Source of the DNA: Phytopseudomonas argentinensis
GTDB taxonomy: Bacteria > Pseudomonadota > Gammaproteobacteria > Pseudomonadales > Pseudomonadaceae
Assembly (NCBI RefSeq): GCF_900113905.1
Contig: NZ_FORC01000001.1
Location: 990,060 to 1,054,059, forward strand
DNA length: 64,000 bases
Direction of reading: 5' to 3'
Numbering within the stretch: position 1 is the first letter of the stretch; every line of letters begins with the position of its first letter. Below the pieces are notes generated by a model. That model did no database searches, had not been told where the DNA came from, and was given only the letters and a program-made list of their open reading frames with translations. Positions 49,520-57,532 of this stretch are shown here, piece by piece. The translations under genes were made by a program, and so were the position numbers.

Positions 49520-50638
49520 GTGCATATTGGTGTTCCTCTCGAAACCCAGGCAGGCGAAACGCGGGTAGCCGCGACGCCGGAAACCATCAAGAAGCTGATC
49601 GGCCAGGGCCACCAGGTCACCGTCCAGACTGGCGCTGGCGTGGCAGCCAGCATTACCGACACGGCCTATGTAGCTGTCGGCGCCAGCATCGGCGATGCCG
49701 CGGCGGCGTTCGGTGCCGAGCTGATCCTCAAGGTGGTCGCCCCCAGCGACACCGAGCTAGCGCTGATGAACAGCGGCGCCGTGCTGGTCGGCATGCTCAA
49801 CCCGTTCAGCAATGAAACCATCGCGCGCTTGAACGCAGCCGGCGTCACCGCCTTCGCTCTGGAAGCGGCGCCGCGTACCTCACGCGCCCAGAGCCTGGAC
49901 GTGCTCAGTTCCCAGGCCAATATCGCCGGCTACAAGGCGGTGATGCTGGCGGCCAATCACTACCCGCGCTTCATGCCCATGCTGATGACCGCCGCCGGCA
50001 CGGTAAAGGCCGCTCGCGTACTGATCCTCGGCGCTGGCGTCGCCGGCCTGCAGGCCATCGCCACGGCCAAGCGCCTGGGTGCGGTGATCGAGGCCTCCGA
50101 CGTGCGCCCGGCCGTGAAGGAGCAGATCGAATCCCTCGGTGCCAAGTTCGTCGACGTGCCCTTCGAGACCGACGAGGAGCGCGAATGCGCTGTTGGCGTT
50201 GGCGGTTATGCCCGACCGATGCCGGCCTCGTGGATGGAGCGCCAGGCCAATGCTGTACACGAACGCGCCAAGCAGGCCGATATCGTCATTGCCACCGCTC
50301 TGATTCCGGGTCGCAAGGCGCCAACGCTGCTGCATGAAGCTACCGTCGCCGAGATGAAGCCGGGCTCCGTGGTCATCGACCTGGCCGCCATCCAGGGCGG
50401 CAACTGCCCGCTGACCGAACTGGACAAGGTAGTGGTCAAGCACGGCGTGACCCTGGTCGGCCACGGCAATCTGCCGGCGCTGGTGGCCGCCGATGCCTCG
50501 GCCTTGTACGCGCGCAACCTGCTCGATTTTCTAAAGCTGGTGATCAAGGACGGCGCCTTCCACCTCGACCTGGAAGACGACATCGTCGCCGCCTGCCTGA
50601 TGTGCAAAGGCGGCGAGATCGTGCGCATCAATAAATGA
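49520..50638 (+). CDS. pntAA: NAD(P) transhydrogenase subunit alpha, part 1
   Basis: 372-residue cytosolic domain I of the proton-translocating transhydrogenase, binding NAD(H). Motifs: HIGVPLETQAGETRVAATP at the N-terminus, LILGAGVAGLQAIATAKRLGA (dinucleotide fold) and the mobile-loop region around GVGGYARPM. Translation starts at a GTG at 49520 with an AGGAGA ribosome binding site. The alpha subunit is split (PntAA plus PntAB), as in Pseudomonas and Rhodospirillum, unlike the single PntA of E. coli. A GGCC-CCCTCTC hairpin follows it. Confidence 0.95.
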   Translation: MHIGVPLETQAGETRVAATPETIKKLIGQGHQVTVQTGAGVAASITDTAYVAVGASIGDAAAAFGAELILKVVAPSDTELALMNSGAVLVGMLNPFSNETIARLNAAGVTAFALEAAPRTSRAQSLDVLSSQANIAGYKAVMLAANHYPRFMPMLMTAAGTVKAARVLILGAGVAGLQAIATAKRLGAVIEASDVRPAVKEQIESLGAKFVDVPFETDEERECAVGVGGYARPMPASWMERQANAVHERAKQADIVIATALIPGRKAPTLLHEATVAEMKPGSVVIDLAAIQGGNCPLTELDKVVVKHGVTLVGHGNLPALVAADASALYARNLLDFLKLVIKDGAFHLDLEDDIVAACLMCKGGEIVRINK

Positions 50639-50639
50639 T

Positions 50640-50666
50640 GGCCGCCCTCTCCTTATAGAGAGGGCC
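50640..50666 (+). promoter_or_regulatory. intra-operon hairpin between pntAA and pntAB
   Basis: CCCTCTC (50645-50651) pairs with GAGAGGG (50658-50664), and flanking GG/CC pairs extend the stem. There is no T-run, so processing or mRNA stability is more likely than termination. Confidence 0.45.
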
Positions 50667-50692
50667 ACTCACTACAAAAAAGGATCACTGCG

Positions 50693-51004
50693 ATGGATCT
50701 GATTTCCGACGGCATCTACAACCTGATCATCTTCGTGCTGGCCATCTACGTCGGCTACCACGTGGTCTGGAACGTTACCCCAGCCCTGCACACGCCGCTG
50801 ATGGCGGTGACCAACGCGATTTCCGCCATCGTCATCGTCGGCGCCATGCTCGCTGCCGCCCTGACCGTCACCCCGCTGGGCAAGACCATGGGCACCCTGG
50901 CCGTGGCCCTGGCGGCGGTCAACGTGTTCGGCGGCTTTCTGGTCACCCGGCGCATGCTGGAAATGTTCAAGAAGAAGGCCGCCAAGGCGGCGGTGGAGAA
51001 GTAA
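50693..51004 (+). CDS. pntAB: NAD(P) transhydrogenase subunit alpha, part 2
   Basis: 103-residue membrane subunit with three hydrophobic helices (about 10-27, 35-60 and 63-85) and a Lys-rich C-terminus ([11 protein letters not shown]). It supplies the first helices of the proton channel (domain II). It starts 54 bases after pntAA with an AAGGAT ribosome binding site and ends 3 bases before pntB. Confidence 0.93.
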   Translation: MDLISDGIYNLIIFVLAIYVGYHVVWNVTPALHTPLMAVTNAISAIVIVGAMLAAALTVTPLGKTMGTLAVALAAVNVFGGFLVTRRMLEMFKKKAAKAAVEK

Positions 51005-51007
51005 GCG

Positions 51008-52444
51008 ATGAGCATGAACCTGATCACCCTTCTCTATCTGGTCGCCTCGGTCTGCTTTATCCAGGCCCTGAAAGGCTTGTCGCACCCGACCACTTCACGG
51101 CGCGGTAACGCCTTCGGCATGATTGGCATGACCATCGCCGTACTCACCACCCTTGGCCTGATCCATAAACTGGGCAGCGAGCTGGCGTTACAAGGCATCG
51201 GTTATGTGATCGTCGGCCTGCTGGTCGGCGGCACGGCCGGCTCGATCATGGCCAAGCGCGTGGAAATGACCAAGATGCCGGAACTGGTCGCCTTCATGCA
51301 CAGCATGATCGGCCTGGCCGCGGTGTTCATCGCCGTCGCCGCGGTGGTCGAACCGCAATCGCTGGGTATCGTCGCCAGCATCGCGGACCCGATTCCTGCC
51401 GGAAACCGCCTGGAGCTGTTCCTGGGCGCGGCCATCGGCGCCATCACCTTCTCGGGCTCGGTGATCGCCTTTGGCAAACTGTCCGGCAAGTACAAGTTCC
51501 GGCTATTCCAGGGCGCGCCGGTACAGTTTGCCGGCCAGCACCTGATCAACCTGCTGATTGGCCTGGCCATCGCCGGCCTGGGCCTGTACTTCACCTTTAC
51601 CGGCAACCTCACCGCCTTCGCCCTTCTGGTGGCCCTGGCCTTCGTGATCGGCGTGCTGATCATCATCCCCATTGGCGGCGCGGACATGCCGGTGGTGGTA
51701 TCGATGCTCAACAGCTACTCGGGCTGGGCCGCCGCCGGTATCGGCTTCTCGCTGAACAACTCGATGCTGATCATCGCCGGCAGCCTGGTTGGCTCGAGCG
51801 GTGCGATCCTCTCCTACATCATGTGTAAGGCGATGAACCGCTCGTTCTTCAACGTCATCCTCGGCGGCTTTGGCGGTGCGACGGATGCCGGCCCGGCCGC
51901 CGGCAGCGGCGAGCAGCGCCCGGTGAAATCCGGCTCCGCCGACGACGCCGCCTTCCTGCTCGGCAACGCCGACAGCGTGATCATCGTGCCCGGCTACGGC
52001 CTGGCGGTGGCCCGCGCCCAGCACGCCCTGAAGGAACTCACCGAGAAACTGGCGCACAAGGGCGTGACCGTGAAGTACGCGATCCACCCGGTAGCGGGTC
52101 GCATGCCCGGCCACATGAACGTGCTGCTGGCCGAAGCGGAAGTACCCTACGATCAGGTGTTCGAGATGGAAGACATCAACGCCGAATTCGGCCAGGCCGA
52201 CGTGGTGCTGGTGCTCGGCGCCAACGACGTGGTCAACCCGGCGGCGAAAAACGATCCCAAGTCGCCGATTGCCGGCATGCCGATCCTCGAAGCCTTCAAG
52301 GCCAAGACCATCATCGTCAACAAACGCTCGATGGCCAGCGGCTATGCGGGCCTGGACAACGAACTGTTCTATCTGGACAAGACTATGATGGTGTTCGGCG
52401 ACGCCAAAAAGGTGATCGAGGACATGCTCAAGGCCGTCGAATGA
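51008..52444 (+). CDS. pntB: NAD(P) transhydrogenase subunit beta
   Basis: 478 residues. The N-terminal ~270 residues are about nine membrane helices of domain II (LIGLAIAGLGLYFTF and others). The C-terminal domain III binds NADP(H), with IIVPGYGLAVARAQHAL and KTIIVNKRSMASGYAG. With PntAA and PntAB it uses the proton gradient to reduce NADP+ with NADH. A terminator-like hairpin follows the stop codon. Confidence 0.95.
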   Translation: MSMNLITLLYLVASVCFIQALKGLSHPTTSRRGNAFGMIGMTIAVLTTLGLIHKLGSELALQGIGYVIVGLLVGGTAGSIMAKRVEMTKMPELVAFMHSMIGLAAVFIAVAAVVEPQSLGIVASIADPIPAGNRLELFLGAAIGAITFSGSVIAFGKLSGKYKFRLFQGAPVQFAGQHLINLLIGLAIAGLGLYFTFTGNLTAFALLVALAFVIGVLIIIPIGGADMPVVVSMLNSYSGWAAAGIGFSLNNSMLIIAGSLVGSSGAILSYIMCKAMNRSFFNVILGGFGGATDAGPAAGSGEQRPVKSGSADDAAFLLGNADSVIIVPGYGLAVARAQHALKELTEKLAHKGVTVKYAIHPVAGRMPGHMNVLLAEAEVPYDQVFEMEDINAEFGQADVVLVLGANDVVNPAAKNDPKSPIAGMPILEAFKAKTIIVNKRSMASGYAGLDNELFYLDKTMMVFGDAKKVIEDMLKAVE

Positions 52445-52449
52445 TCCGC

Positions 52450-52481
52450 AAAGGGGCGAGCTAGAGCGGACGCGCCCTTTT
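52450..52481 (+). terminator. terminator of the pnt operon
   Basis: AAAGGGGCG (52450-52458) pairs, with one bulge, with CGCGCCCTTTT (52471-52481), which ends in a T-run, 6 bases past the pntB stop codon. Confidence 0.65.
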
Positions 52482-52832
52482 CAGGTGCAATTGGACGTCA
52501 AGAGGAAAAGCACAGCAACGCTGATTGGTAACGAGAATTGGTGCTCAGAGAAATAAATAGCTAAGCAACTATGCCGAACAATCGTAACTGTACCGCAACG
52601 AACTCACTGAAATTTTTATTAATTTCAGAGCAAAAAACTGCCAAACACGCCAAGTCACGGCAAATTCACAAACACCTGTACAGTTACAAACTAAATCTGC
52701 GAAACAGTTACAAAGCAACCTATCTAGTACCCAGCTAATTTACTGCAGCTGTGGCTACTGCAAACCCCGCGCGAGGTCGAAAATAGGCTCCAGAACTTAA
52801 CCAGTCCCGCCAAAAGCGGAAGGATGCACACC
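52482..52832. other. AT-rich 351-bp region upstream of the DUF1127 gene with repeated TACAGTTAC words
   Basis: It is far lower in GC than the surroundings. ACAGTTACAAA occurs twice in direct orientation (52680-52690 and 52704-52714, 24 bases apart) and GTAACTGTA occurs once inverted (52584-52592). No ORF with coding character is seen. It is probably the regulatory region of the DUF1127 gene. Confidence 0.55.
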
Positions 52833-53045
52833 ATGGAACGTACCCTCAGTTCCGATCTGCTTGTCGACAACTCGTCCAAATCTGCCACCAGCCTGCCGCT
52901 GAACATTCTCGCTACCCTGCTCCTGTGGCAGCGTCGCATCGTCAGCCGCCGTCAGCTGGCGCGCCTGGATCCTCGCCTGCTGGCCGATGCCGGCATCAGC
53001 GAAAGCCAGCGTTACGCCGAACTGAGCAAACCGTTCTGGCGTTGA
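52833..53045 (+). CDS. DUF1127 (YjiS-like) small basic protein
   Basis: 70 residues. The C-terminal half is the Arg-rich DUF1127 motif (LLWQRRIVSRRQLARLDPRLLADAGIS), found in small proteins linked in other bacteria to stress, phosphate and RNA metabolism. An in-frame ATG at 52824 has its Shine-Dalgarno too close, so the ATG at 52833 (MERTLSSDL) is preferred. A long AT-rich leader precedes it and a strong terminator follows at 53070, making it a monocistronic unit. Confidence 0.82.
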   Translation: MERTLSSDLLVDNSSKSATSLPLNILATLLLWQRRIVSRRQLARLDPRLLADAGISESQRYAELSKPFWR

Positions 53046-53069
53046 TCGCGACACCTGAGCTTCTCCCGC

Positions 53070-53108
53070 AAAACCCCGCCGGCATGCAGCGCCAGCGGGG
53101 TTTTGTCG
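53070..53108 (+). terminator. intrinsic terminator of the DUF1127 gene
   Basis: AAAACCCCGC (53070-53079) pairs perfectly with GCGGGGTTTT (53095-53104); the loop is 15 bases and the distal arm runs into T residues. It lies 24 bases after the stop codon. Confidence 0.88.
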
Positions 53109-53121
53109 TTTCAGGAAGCGC

Positions 53122-53268
53122 ATTAACAGGCCGTTGAAACAAGTAGGCAAGACAGCCAAGACAAGGCAAAAACAGCCGAAAAAACGGAATTTACGTGCTG
53201 TAAATGAGCTTTTTGAGGCTGTTTTTAACGCAGTATTGTACGCAGTAGTTTTTCAACAGCCTGTTAAT
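53122..53268. repeat. palindromic interspersed element, copy C
   Basis: 147 bp with terminal inverted repeats ATTAACAGGCCGTTGAAA (53122-53139) and TTTCAACAGCCTGTTAAT (53251-53268), 17 of 18 matching. Inner arms CAAAAACAGCC and GGCTGTTTTT also pair. Read on the minus strand, the centre is GCTCATTTACAGCACGTAAA, matching copy B. It lies between the DUF1127 terminator and the DUF2388 operon promoter. Confidence 0.85.
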
Positions 53269-53380
53269 CAAACAGTCAACGGACTGCCAACAACACTACA
53301 CAAACTGTGCAGGTCTTTCTCAACGCAGGCTGTAGAGCGGTTAGAATGCGGCTTTTCCGTGAGCCGCAGAGACCAAGCCC

Positions 53381-53698
53381 ATGCCCATCGTCCGCACCCT
53401 CGCCTTCTTCAGCCTGTTCGGCCTTGCCGCCGGTGCCAGCGCCAGTAGTTTCGTGGTCACCACCGACACACTGGTGGACGCCCTCGCCGCCACCATCGAT
53501 ACCACATCCAATGCGACCTCCTCGGTGGTCGACAACAAGGTGGTGCTGGCCGCCAAGGACGATGCCGCCAGCTTCGTCGCCACCGCGGGCGCCGTACGTG
53601 GCGCTCATCTGGAAACCGCCCTGCAGCACATCCGCGCGCGCATGCCAGCCGTGCAGGCCGATGACGCGCAACTGGCGCAGGCCATCCTCGCCCATTAA
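53381..53698 (+). CDS. DUF2388 periplasmic protein (first paralogue)
   Basis: 105 residues with a signal peptide (MPIVRTLAFFSLFGLAAGASA). The mature region matches DUF2388, a family largely confined to Pseudomonas: SFVVTTDTLVDALAATIDTT, then KDDAASFVATAGAVRGAHLE and a C-terminal helix ending AQAILAH. No enzymatic motif is present. It is the first gene of an apparent operon with a second DUF2388 gene and the DUF4105 gene. A TAGAAT -10-like hexamer occurs about 40 bases upstream. Confidence 0.85.
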   Translation: MPIVRTLAFFSLFGLAAGASASSFVVTTDTLVDALAATIDTTSNATSSVVDNKVVLAAKDDAASFVATAGAVRGAHLETALQHIRARMPAVQADDAQLAQAILAH

Positions 53699-53773
53699 CC
53701 GTTCGTCATTGCCGGAACTGCGGCAGGCGTTGCCCGTCCAAGCAGCCAATCAAATCCCATTCGGAGACCGTTC

Positions 53774-54094
53774 ATGAAGCGTCCGTTGTTAGCCGCCACC
53801 GCCTCGCTGGCCCTGTTCGCCGGTGCCGTTCAGGCCCAGACCCTGGTGGCCACCAGCAACATCATCGTCCGCGCGCTGGATCGCACCATCGACTTCACCT
53901 CGGACACCACCACCTCGATCCGCGACATGAAAGTGGTGATCGAAGCCCGTGACGATGCCGCCAGCTTCGTTGCCAGCCAGGGCGATATCCGCGGCGCCCA
54001 GCTGGAGGCCGCCTTTGGCGCGCTGCGCAGCCAGGTTCCCGAGGCCCGGAACGCCTCCGATCAGGCACTCGCAGAAGCCATTCTCGCGCTGTGA
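53774..54094 (+). CDS. DUF2388 periplasmic protein (second paralogue)
   Basis: 106 residues with a signal peptide (MKRPLLAATASLALFAGAVQA). It is clearly paralogous to the preceding protein: both share TID-T-S, the DDAASFVA...RGA.LE.A core and an AEAILA-type end. It starts 76 bases after the first copy. Its TGA overlaps the GTG start of the DUF4105 gene by 4 bases (GTGA), so translation of the two is probably coupled. Confidence 0.85.
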   Translation: MKRPLLAATASLALFAGAVQAQTLVATSNIIVRALDRTIDFTSDTTTSIRDMKVVIEARDDAASFVASQGDIRGAQLEAAFGALRSQVPEARNASDQALAEAILAL

Positions 54095-56040
54095 TAAGCG
54101 CCCGTGGCTGGCTTCTGCTGCTGACCTTGCTGGTCAGCACGGCCGGCCATGCCCAGCTGCAATTTTCCCTCGACGGCTCCGGGCTCACGCCCGACCAACG
54201 CCACGCCAGCCAGACCCTACTCGACGAAGCCCAGGTTGCCCTGCCGCCGCGCCTGCGCGAAGCGGTGGATCGCGATGTCGTGGTGCGCTGGGTCGATTTG
54301 CCAGAGGACATTTATGGCCGAGCCGGGCGCCTCAGTGGCGTCGAGCTCAACACCAAGCTGCTGCCCAGCCTTACCGATGGCAGCGCCGCGAACATACCGA
54401 ACGGTCGCCCCCACGGCACCGTGCGCCAGGAATTGCTGGCCACCGTCCTGCATGAAGTGACCCACCTCTATGATCGCGGTGCCTATTGGAGCGCCGAACA
54501 ACGCACCCTGCTGCGTCGCTGCCAACGGCACAATGCCGACCTGGGCCCGGTCGGCCTGCGTGCCGAGTGCCGCGGCCAGACCGCGCGCCGCTTCACCCTA
54601 AGCGACGAGCCGCGTCTGCTCGACCTGGCCGGCTGGCCCCAGCGCGTCGGCAAACGCGGTGAGCGCGACACGCAAAACGGCCAGGTCGCCCGCAGCCCGG
54701 ACAGCTACGAGCTGAGCAACCCGCGCGAATTCGTCGCAGTGAACATGGAGTACTTTCTCCTCGATCCCGAATACGCCTGCCGCCGCCCCTCCCTGGCGCG
54801 GTTTTTCAGCGCGCATTTCGGCTGGTCGCCGGCCAACCAGGCCCCCTGCGGCAGCAGCTACGCCTACCTGAACGCCGGGCGCGATTTCGACAAGCAGGCG
54901 CTGGCCAACCTCGACCCCGAGCGCGTCTACGAAGTGGATTACCTGCTCGCCGAGGCCAACCAGAATATGGCCAGCCGCTGGGGCCACAGCATGCTGCGCC
55001 TGGTCATCTGCGCGCCGGGTCGCCCCCGAGGGCCGGCCTGCCGGCTGGATCTGGATCAGCACCTGGTGCTGTCCTACCGAGCCTTCGTCAACGACGTGCA
55101 GCTGTCGAGCTGGGACGGCCTGACCGGTGCCTACCCGTCGCGGCTGTTCGTGCTGCCCCTGGCCCAGGTGATCGAGGAGTACACCAAGGTCGAGCTGCGC
55201 AGCCTGGCCTCGGTGCCCCTGAAGCTGTCGCGCGAGCGTCTGGAGCAACTGGTCGCCCGCGCCGTCGAGCAGCACTGGAGCTATGACGGCGACTACTTCT
55301 TCATTTCCAACAACTGCGCGGTGGAAACCCTCAAGCTGCTGCGCAGCGGCACCGACCACCCGCGCCTGCAGAACCTCGACAGCATCACCCCCATCGGCCT
55401 GCTGCAAGTGCTGGAAAACCGTGACCTGGCCGATGGCAGCGTGCTGGATGATTCCCGCGAGGCGCTGCGCCTGGGTTACCGCTTCGACTCGTTCCGCGAC
55501 CGCTACCAGGCCATGTTCAAGGTGCTGCAGCAGCGCCTGCCGATCGGCCAGCAGCGCGTCGAGGACTGGCTCGAACAACCGTCCGAACAGCGTCGCCAAT
55601 GGTTCGAGCAGGCCGACCTGCGCGCCAGTGCCGCCATGCTGCTGCTCGAACAGGCGGCCATGCGCCGCCAGCTGCTGCTCTCCCAGGACGAGCTCAAACA
55701 GCGCTACCTTACTGGCCGTGCCGCCAAGGACCCGAGCCTCAACAAAGCCGGTGATGCGCTGGAGCAGATCCTCGCCAACACCGGTTTCCTGAGCCGCCCG
55801 GCCGAGCTGCTCGAAGGCGGCTACGGCTTGCCGCAGCACGAGGAATGGCAACGCCTGGAAAGCGAAACCCGCACCCGCCAGCAACAGCTGAGCCTGCTCA
55901 GCGCCGACCTCGATGGCGAAGTGCGCCGCCTGCTCGAACCCCAGCGCCTGGCCGAACTGGAGGCCAACGAGGCCAATCTGAAACTGCTCGGTGAACACCT
56001 GCGCAAGTTGCACAAGCAGAGCGGTGGGTTACAACTCTAA
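54091..56040 (+). CDS. envelope protein with HExxH metallopeptidase-like and DUF4105 (Lnb-like) domains
   Basis: 649 residues from a GTG start with a signal peptide (ending STAGHA). The N-terminal part has HEVTH at residues 121-125 and a downstream Glu-rich helix (NPREFVAVNMEYF, about 210-222), a zincin pattern. The middle part has the DUF4105 signatures SRWGHSMLRL (His299) and ISNNCAVETLKLL (Cys409), the His/Cys pair of the thiol-enzyme-like fold now associated with the lipoprotein N-acyltransferase Lnb of Bacteroides. A helical, charged C-terminal region follows. The function here is unknown. The window also encodes canonical Lnt, so a simple replacement role is unlikely. Confidence 0.75.
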   Translation: MISARGWLLLLTLLVSTAGHAQLQFSLDGSGLTPDQRHASQTLLDEAQVALPPRLREAVDRDVVVRWVDLPEDIYGRAGRLSGVELNTKLLPSLTDGSAANIPNGRPHGTVRQELLATVLHEVTHLYDRGAYWSAEQRTLLRRCQRHNADLGPVGLRAECRGQTARRFTLSDEPRLLDLAGWPQRVGKRGERDTQNGQVARSPDSYELSNPREFVAVNMEYFLLDPEYACRRPSLARFFSAHFGWSPANQAPCGSSYAYLNAGRDFDKQALANLDPERVYEVDYLLAEANQNMASRWGHSMLRLVICAPGRPRGPACRLDLDQHLVLSYRAFVNDVQLSSWDGLTGAYPSRLFVLPLAQVIEEYTKVELRSLASVPLKLSRERLEQLVARAVEQHWSYDGDYFFISNNCAVETLKLLRSGTDHPRLQNLDSITPIGLLQVLENRDLADGSVLDDSREALRLGYRFDSFRDRYQAMFKVLQQRLPIGQQRVEDWLEQPSEQRRQWFEQADLRASAAMLLLEQAAMRRQLLLSQDELKQRYLTGRAAKDPSLNKAGDALEQILANTGFLSRPAELLEGGYGLPQHEEWQRLESETRTRQQQLSLLSADLDGEVRRLLEPQRLAELEANEANLKLLGEHLRKLHKQSGGLQL

Positions 56041-56155
56041 GGCGCGATGTACAGCGCTTCACTATCCAGCTGGCAATCCTGTACAGCGGATTTTTTATGT
56101 AGAACTTTTCAAAGTCGCGTCCAGTCGGACTTTCGCCCCCTGACTGGAAGAGCCG
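56041..56155 (+). promoter_or_regulatory. short promoter region of the glycosyltransferase operon
   Basis: TGTACAGCG occurs twice in direct orientation (56048-56056 and 56080-56088), and CCAGTC (56121-56126) with GACTGG (56142-56147) forms an inverted repeat just before the GGAAGAG ribosome binding site. These could be regulator sites or a leader hairpin. No clear -35/-10 pair is placed. Confidence 0.4.
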
Positions 56156-57532
56156 ATGCCCGAACTTACCCTGCGCATCGCTGAAGTAGCCACAGGCCAC
56201 GACGCGCGGTTTCCTGCCGCCAGTCGTTTCAGCGAACTCACCTCCCTGCTGCAGCAACCGGCCTTCGATGTCGTTGTGCTGAGCGCCACCGAAGCCGAAA
56301 ACCTGGCGCTGCTGCAGGCCCTGCGGCGCCAGCCGGCCTATCGCCTGAGCCTGATCTATTGCGCCAGCCAGACGCCGCTGGCCATGGCCCTGGGCGACGG
56401 CCCGGCGCCCACCCAGCCGGACAGGCTGCAGCAGGCCTGGCAGCAATGGCGCGAGCGCCTCGCCCTGTTCAACAACGGCCGTGCCCCCGAGGGCCTGGAA
56501 GCGCAGCTGCTCGCCTACCTGTGGCTGCGTGCGCCTGGCACCCTCAAGGCGGTACGCGCGCCCTCGTCGGCCAGGCACTACGTCTACCCGCTGGTCGAAG
56601 CGCTGGGCGATGATCAGGTCAACGGCCTGGCGCTGGTACAGAACCTGGCCCAGCGCAACCTGCTCGACAGCACCGCACTGGTGGACCGCATTCGCCTGTG
56701 CCGCAGCTGCGGCAGCGGGCACCTGAACTACGTCGACGTGTGCGTGGAGTGCAACTCCCTGGACATCGCCCGCCAGCCATCGCTGCACTGCTTCACCTGC
56801 GGGCACATCGGCGCGCAGACCGAGTATCTCAAGGACGGCGCTCTGGTCTGCCCCAACTGCCTGACCCGCCTGCGCCATATCGGCACCGACTACGACCGGC
56901 CGCTGGAAAACTACAACTGCAACAGCTGCGATGCCTTCTTCGTCGACGCCGACGTGCAGGCGCGCTGCCTGGACTGTGGCGAACAGCACGCTCCGGACGA
57001 GCTGCAGGTGCGCGAGATCCGCGACTACCAGCTTTCCGAGGGCGGCCTGCTGACCGCGCGCCAGGGCCTGGAGCGCAACACCGACCACTATTTCAACGGC
57101 CTGTCGGTGGTGGGCGTCAACACCTTCAAGACCCTGCTGGACTGGCAGCTGGAACTGATCGAACGGCACAAGGCGCCGACCTTCGCGTTGCTCGGCATGC
57201 GCTTTCGCAACCTCGGCCGGGTGCTCGAACGCCTCGGCCCGCAACGCGGCCACGCGCTGCTCGACACGCTGATCGAGCGCATCCAGGTGGCCATCCGCGA
57301 TACCGACCGCTGCACCCGCGCCAGCGAAGAGCAACTCTGGCTGTTGCTGATGTACACCGACTCGGCCGGCCTGCGCCGGGTCACCGAACGCATCAATGAA
57401 ATCAGCGAGCTATTCGTTGGCGAGGACCTGCAGGACATCCGCCTGACCACCAGCGGCTGCGTGGCGCCCAGCGGCCTGATCGACAAGGAAGATGCCGAAC
57501 TGCTGATGGCCCGCCTTGCCGGAGAACTCTGA
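56156..57532 (+). CDS. zinc-ribbon (TackOD1-like) protein with degenerate GGDEF-like domain
   Basis: 458 residues, cytosolic. The N-terminal ~175 residues have a receiver-like or novel alpha/beta character. Then come three CxxC...CxxC pairs (Cys182/185-196/199, 212/215-232/235, 255/258-271/274), the multi-ribbon layout of the TackOD1 output domain. Residues about 340-455 have GGDEF-domain topology, but the catalytic motif position reads ASEEQ instead of GGDEF, so cyclase activity is unlikely. Its stop overlaps the glycosyltransferase start by one base, suggesting it regulates that enzyme. The TackOD1 name is from memory of the family. Confidence 0.7.
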   Translation: MPELTLRIAEVATGHDARFPAASRFSELTSLLQQPAFDVVVLSATEAENLALLQALRRQPAYRLSLIYCASQTPLAMALGDGPAPTQPDRLQQAWQQWRERLALFNNGRAPEGLEAQLLAYLWLRAPGTLKAVRAPSSARHYVYPLVEALGDDQVNGLALVQNLAQRNLLDSTALVDRIRLCRSCGSGHLNYVDVCVECNSLDIARQPSLHCFTCGHIGAQTEYLKDGALVCPNCLTRLRHIGTDYDRPLENYNCNSCDAFFVDADVQARCLDCGEQHAPDELQVREIRDYQLSEGGLLTARQGLERNTDHYFNGLSVVGVNTFKTLLDWQLELIERHKAPTFALLGMRFRNLGRVLERLGPQRGHALLDTLIERIQVAIRDTDRCTRASEEQLWLLLMYTDSAGLRRVTERINEISELFVGEDLQDIRLTTSGCVAPSGLIDKEDAELLMARLAGEL

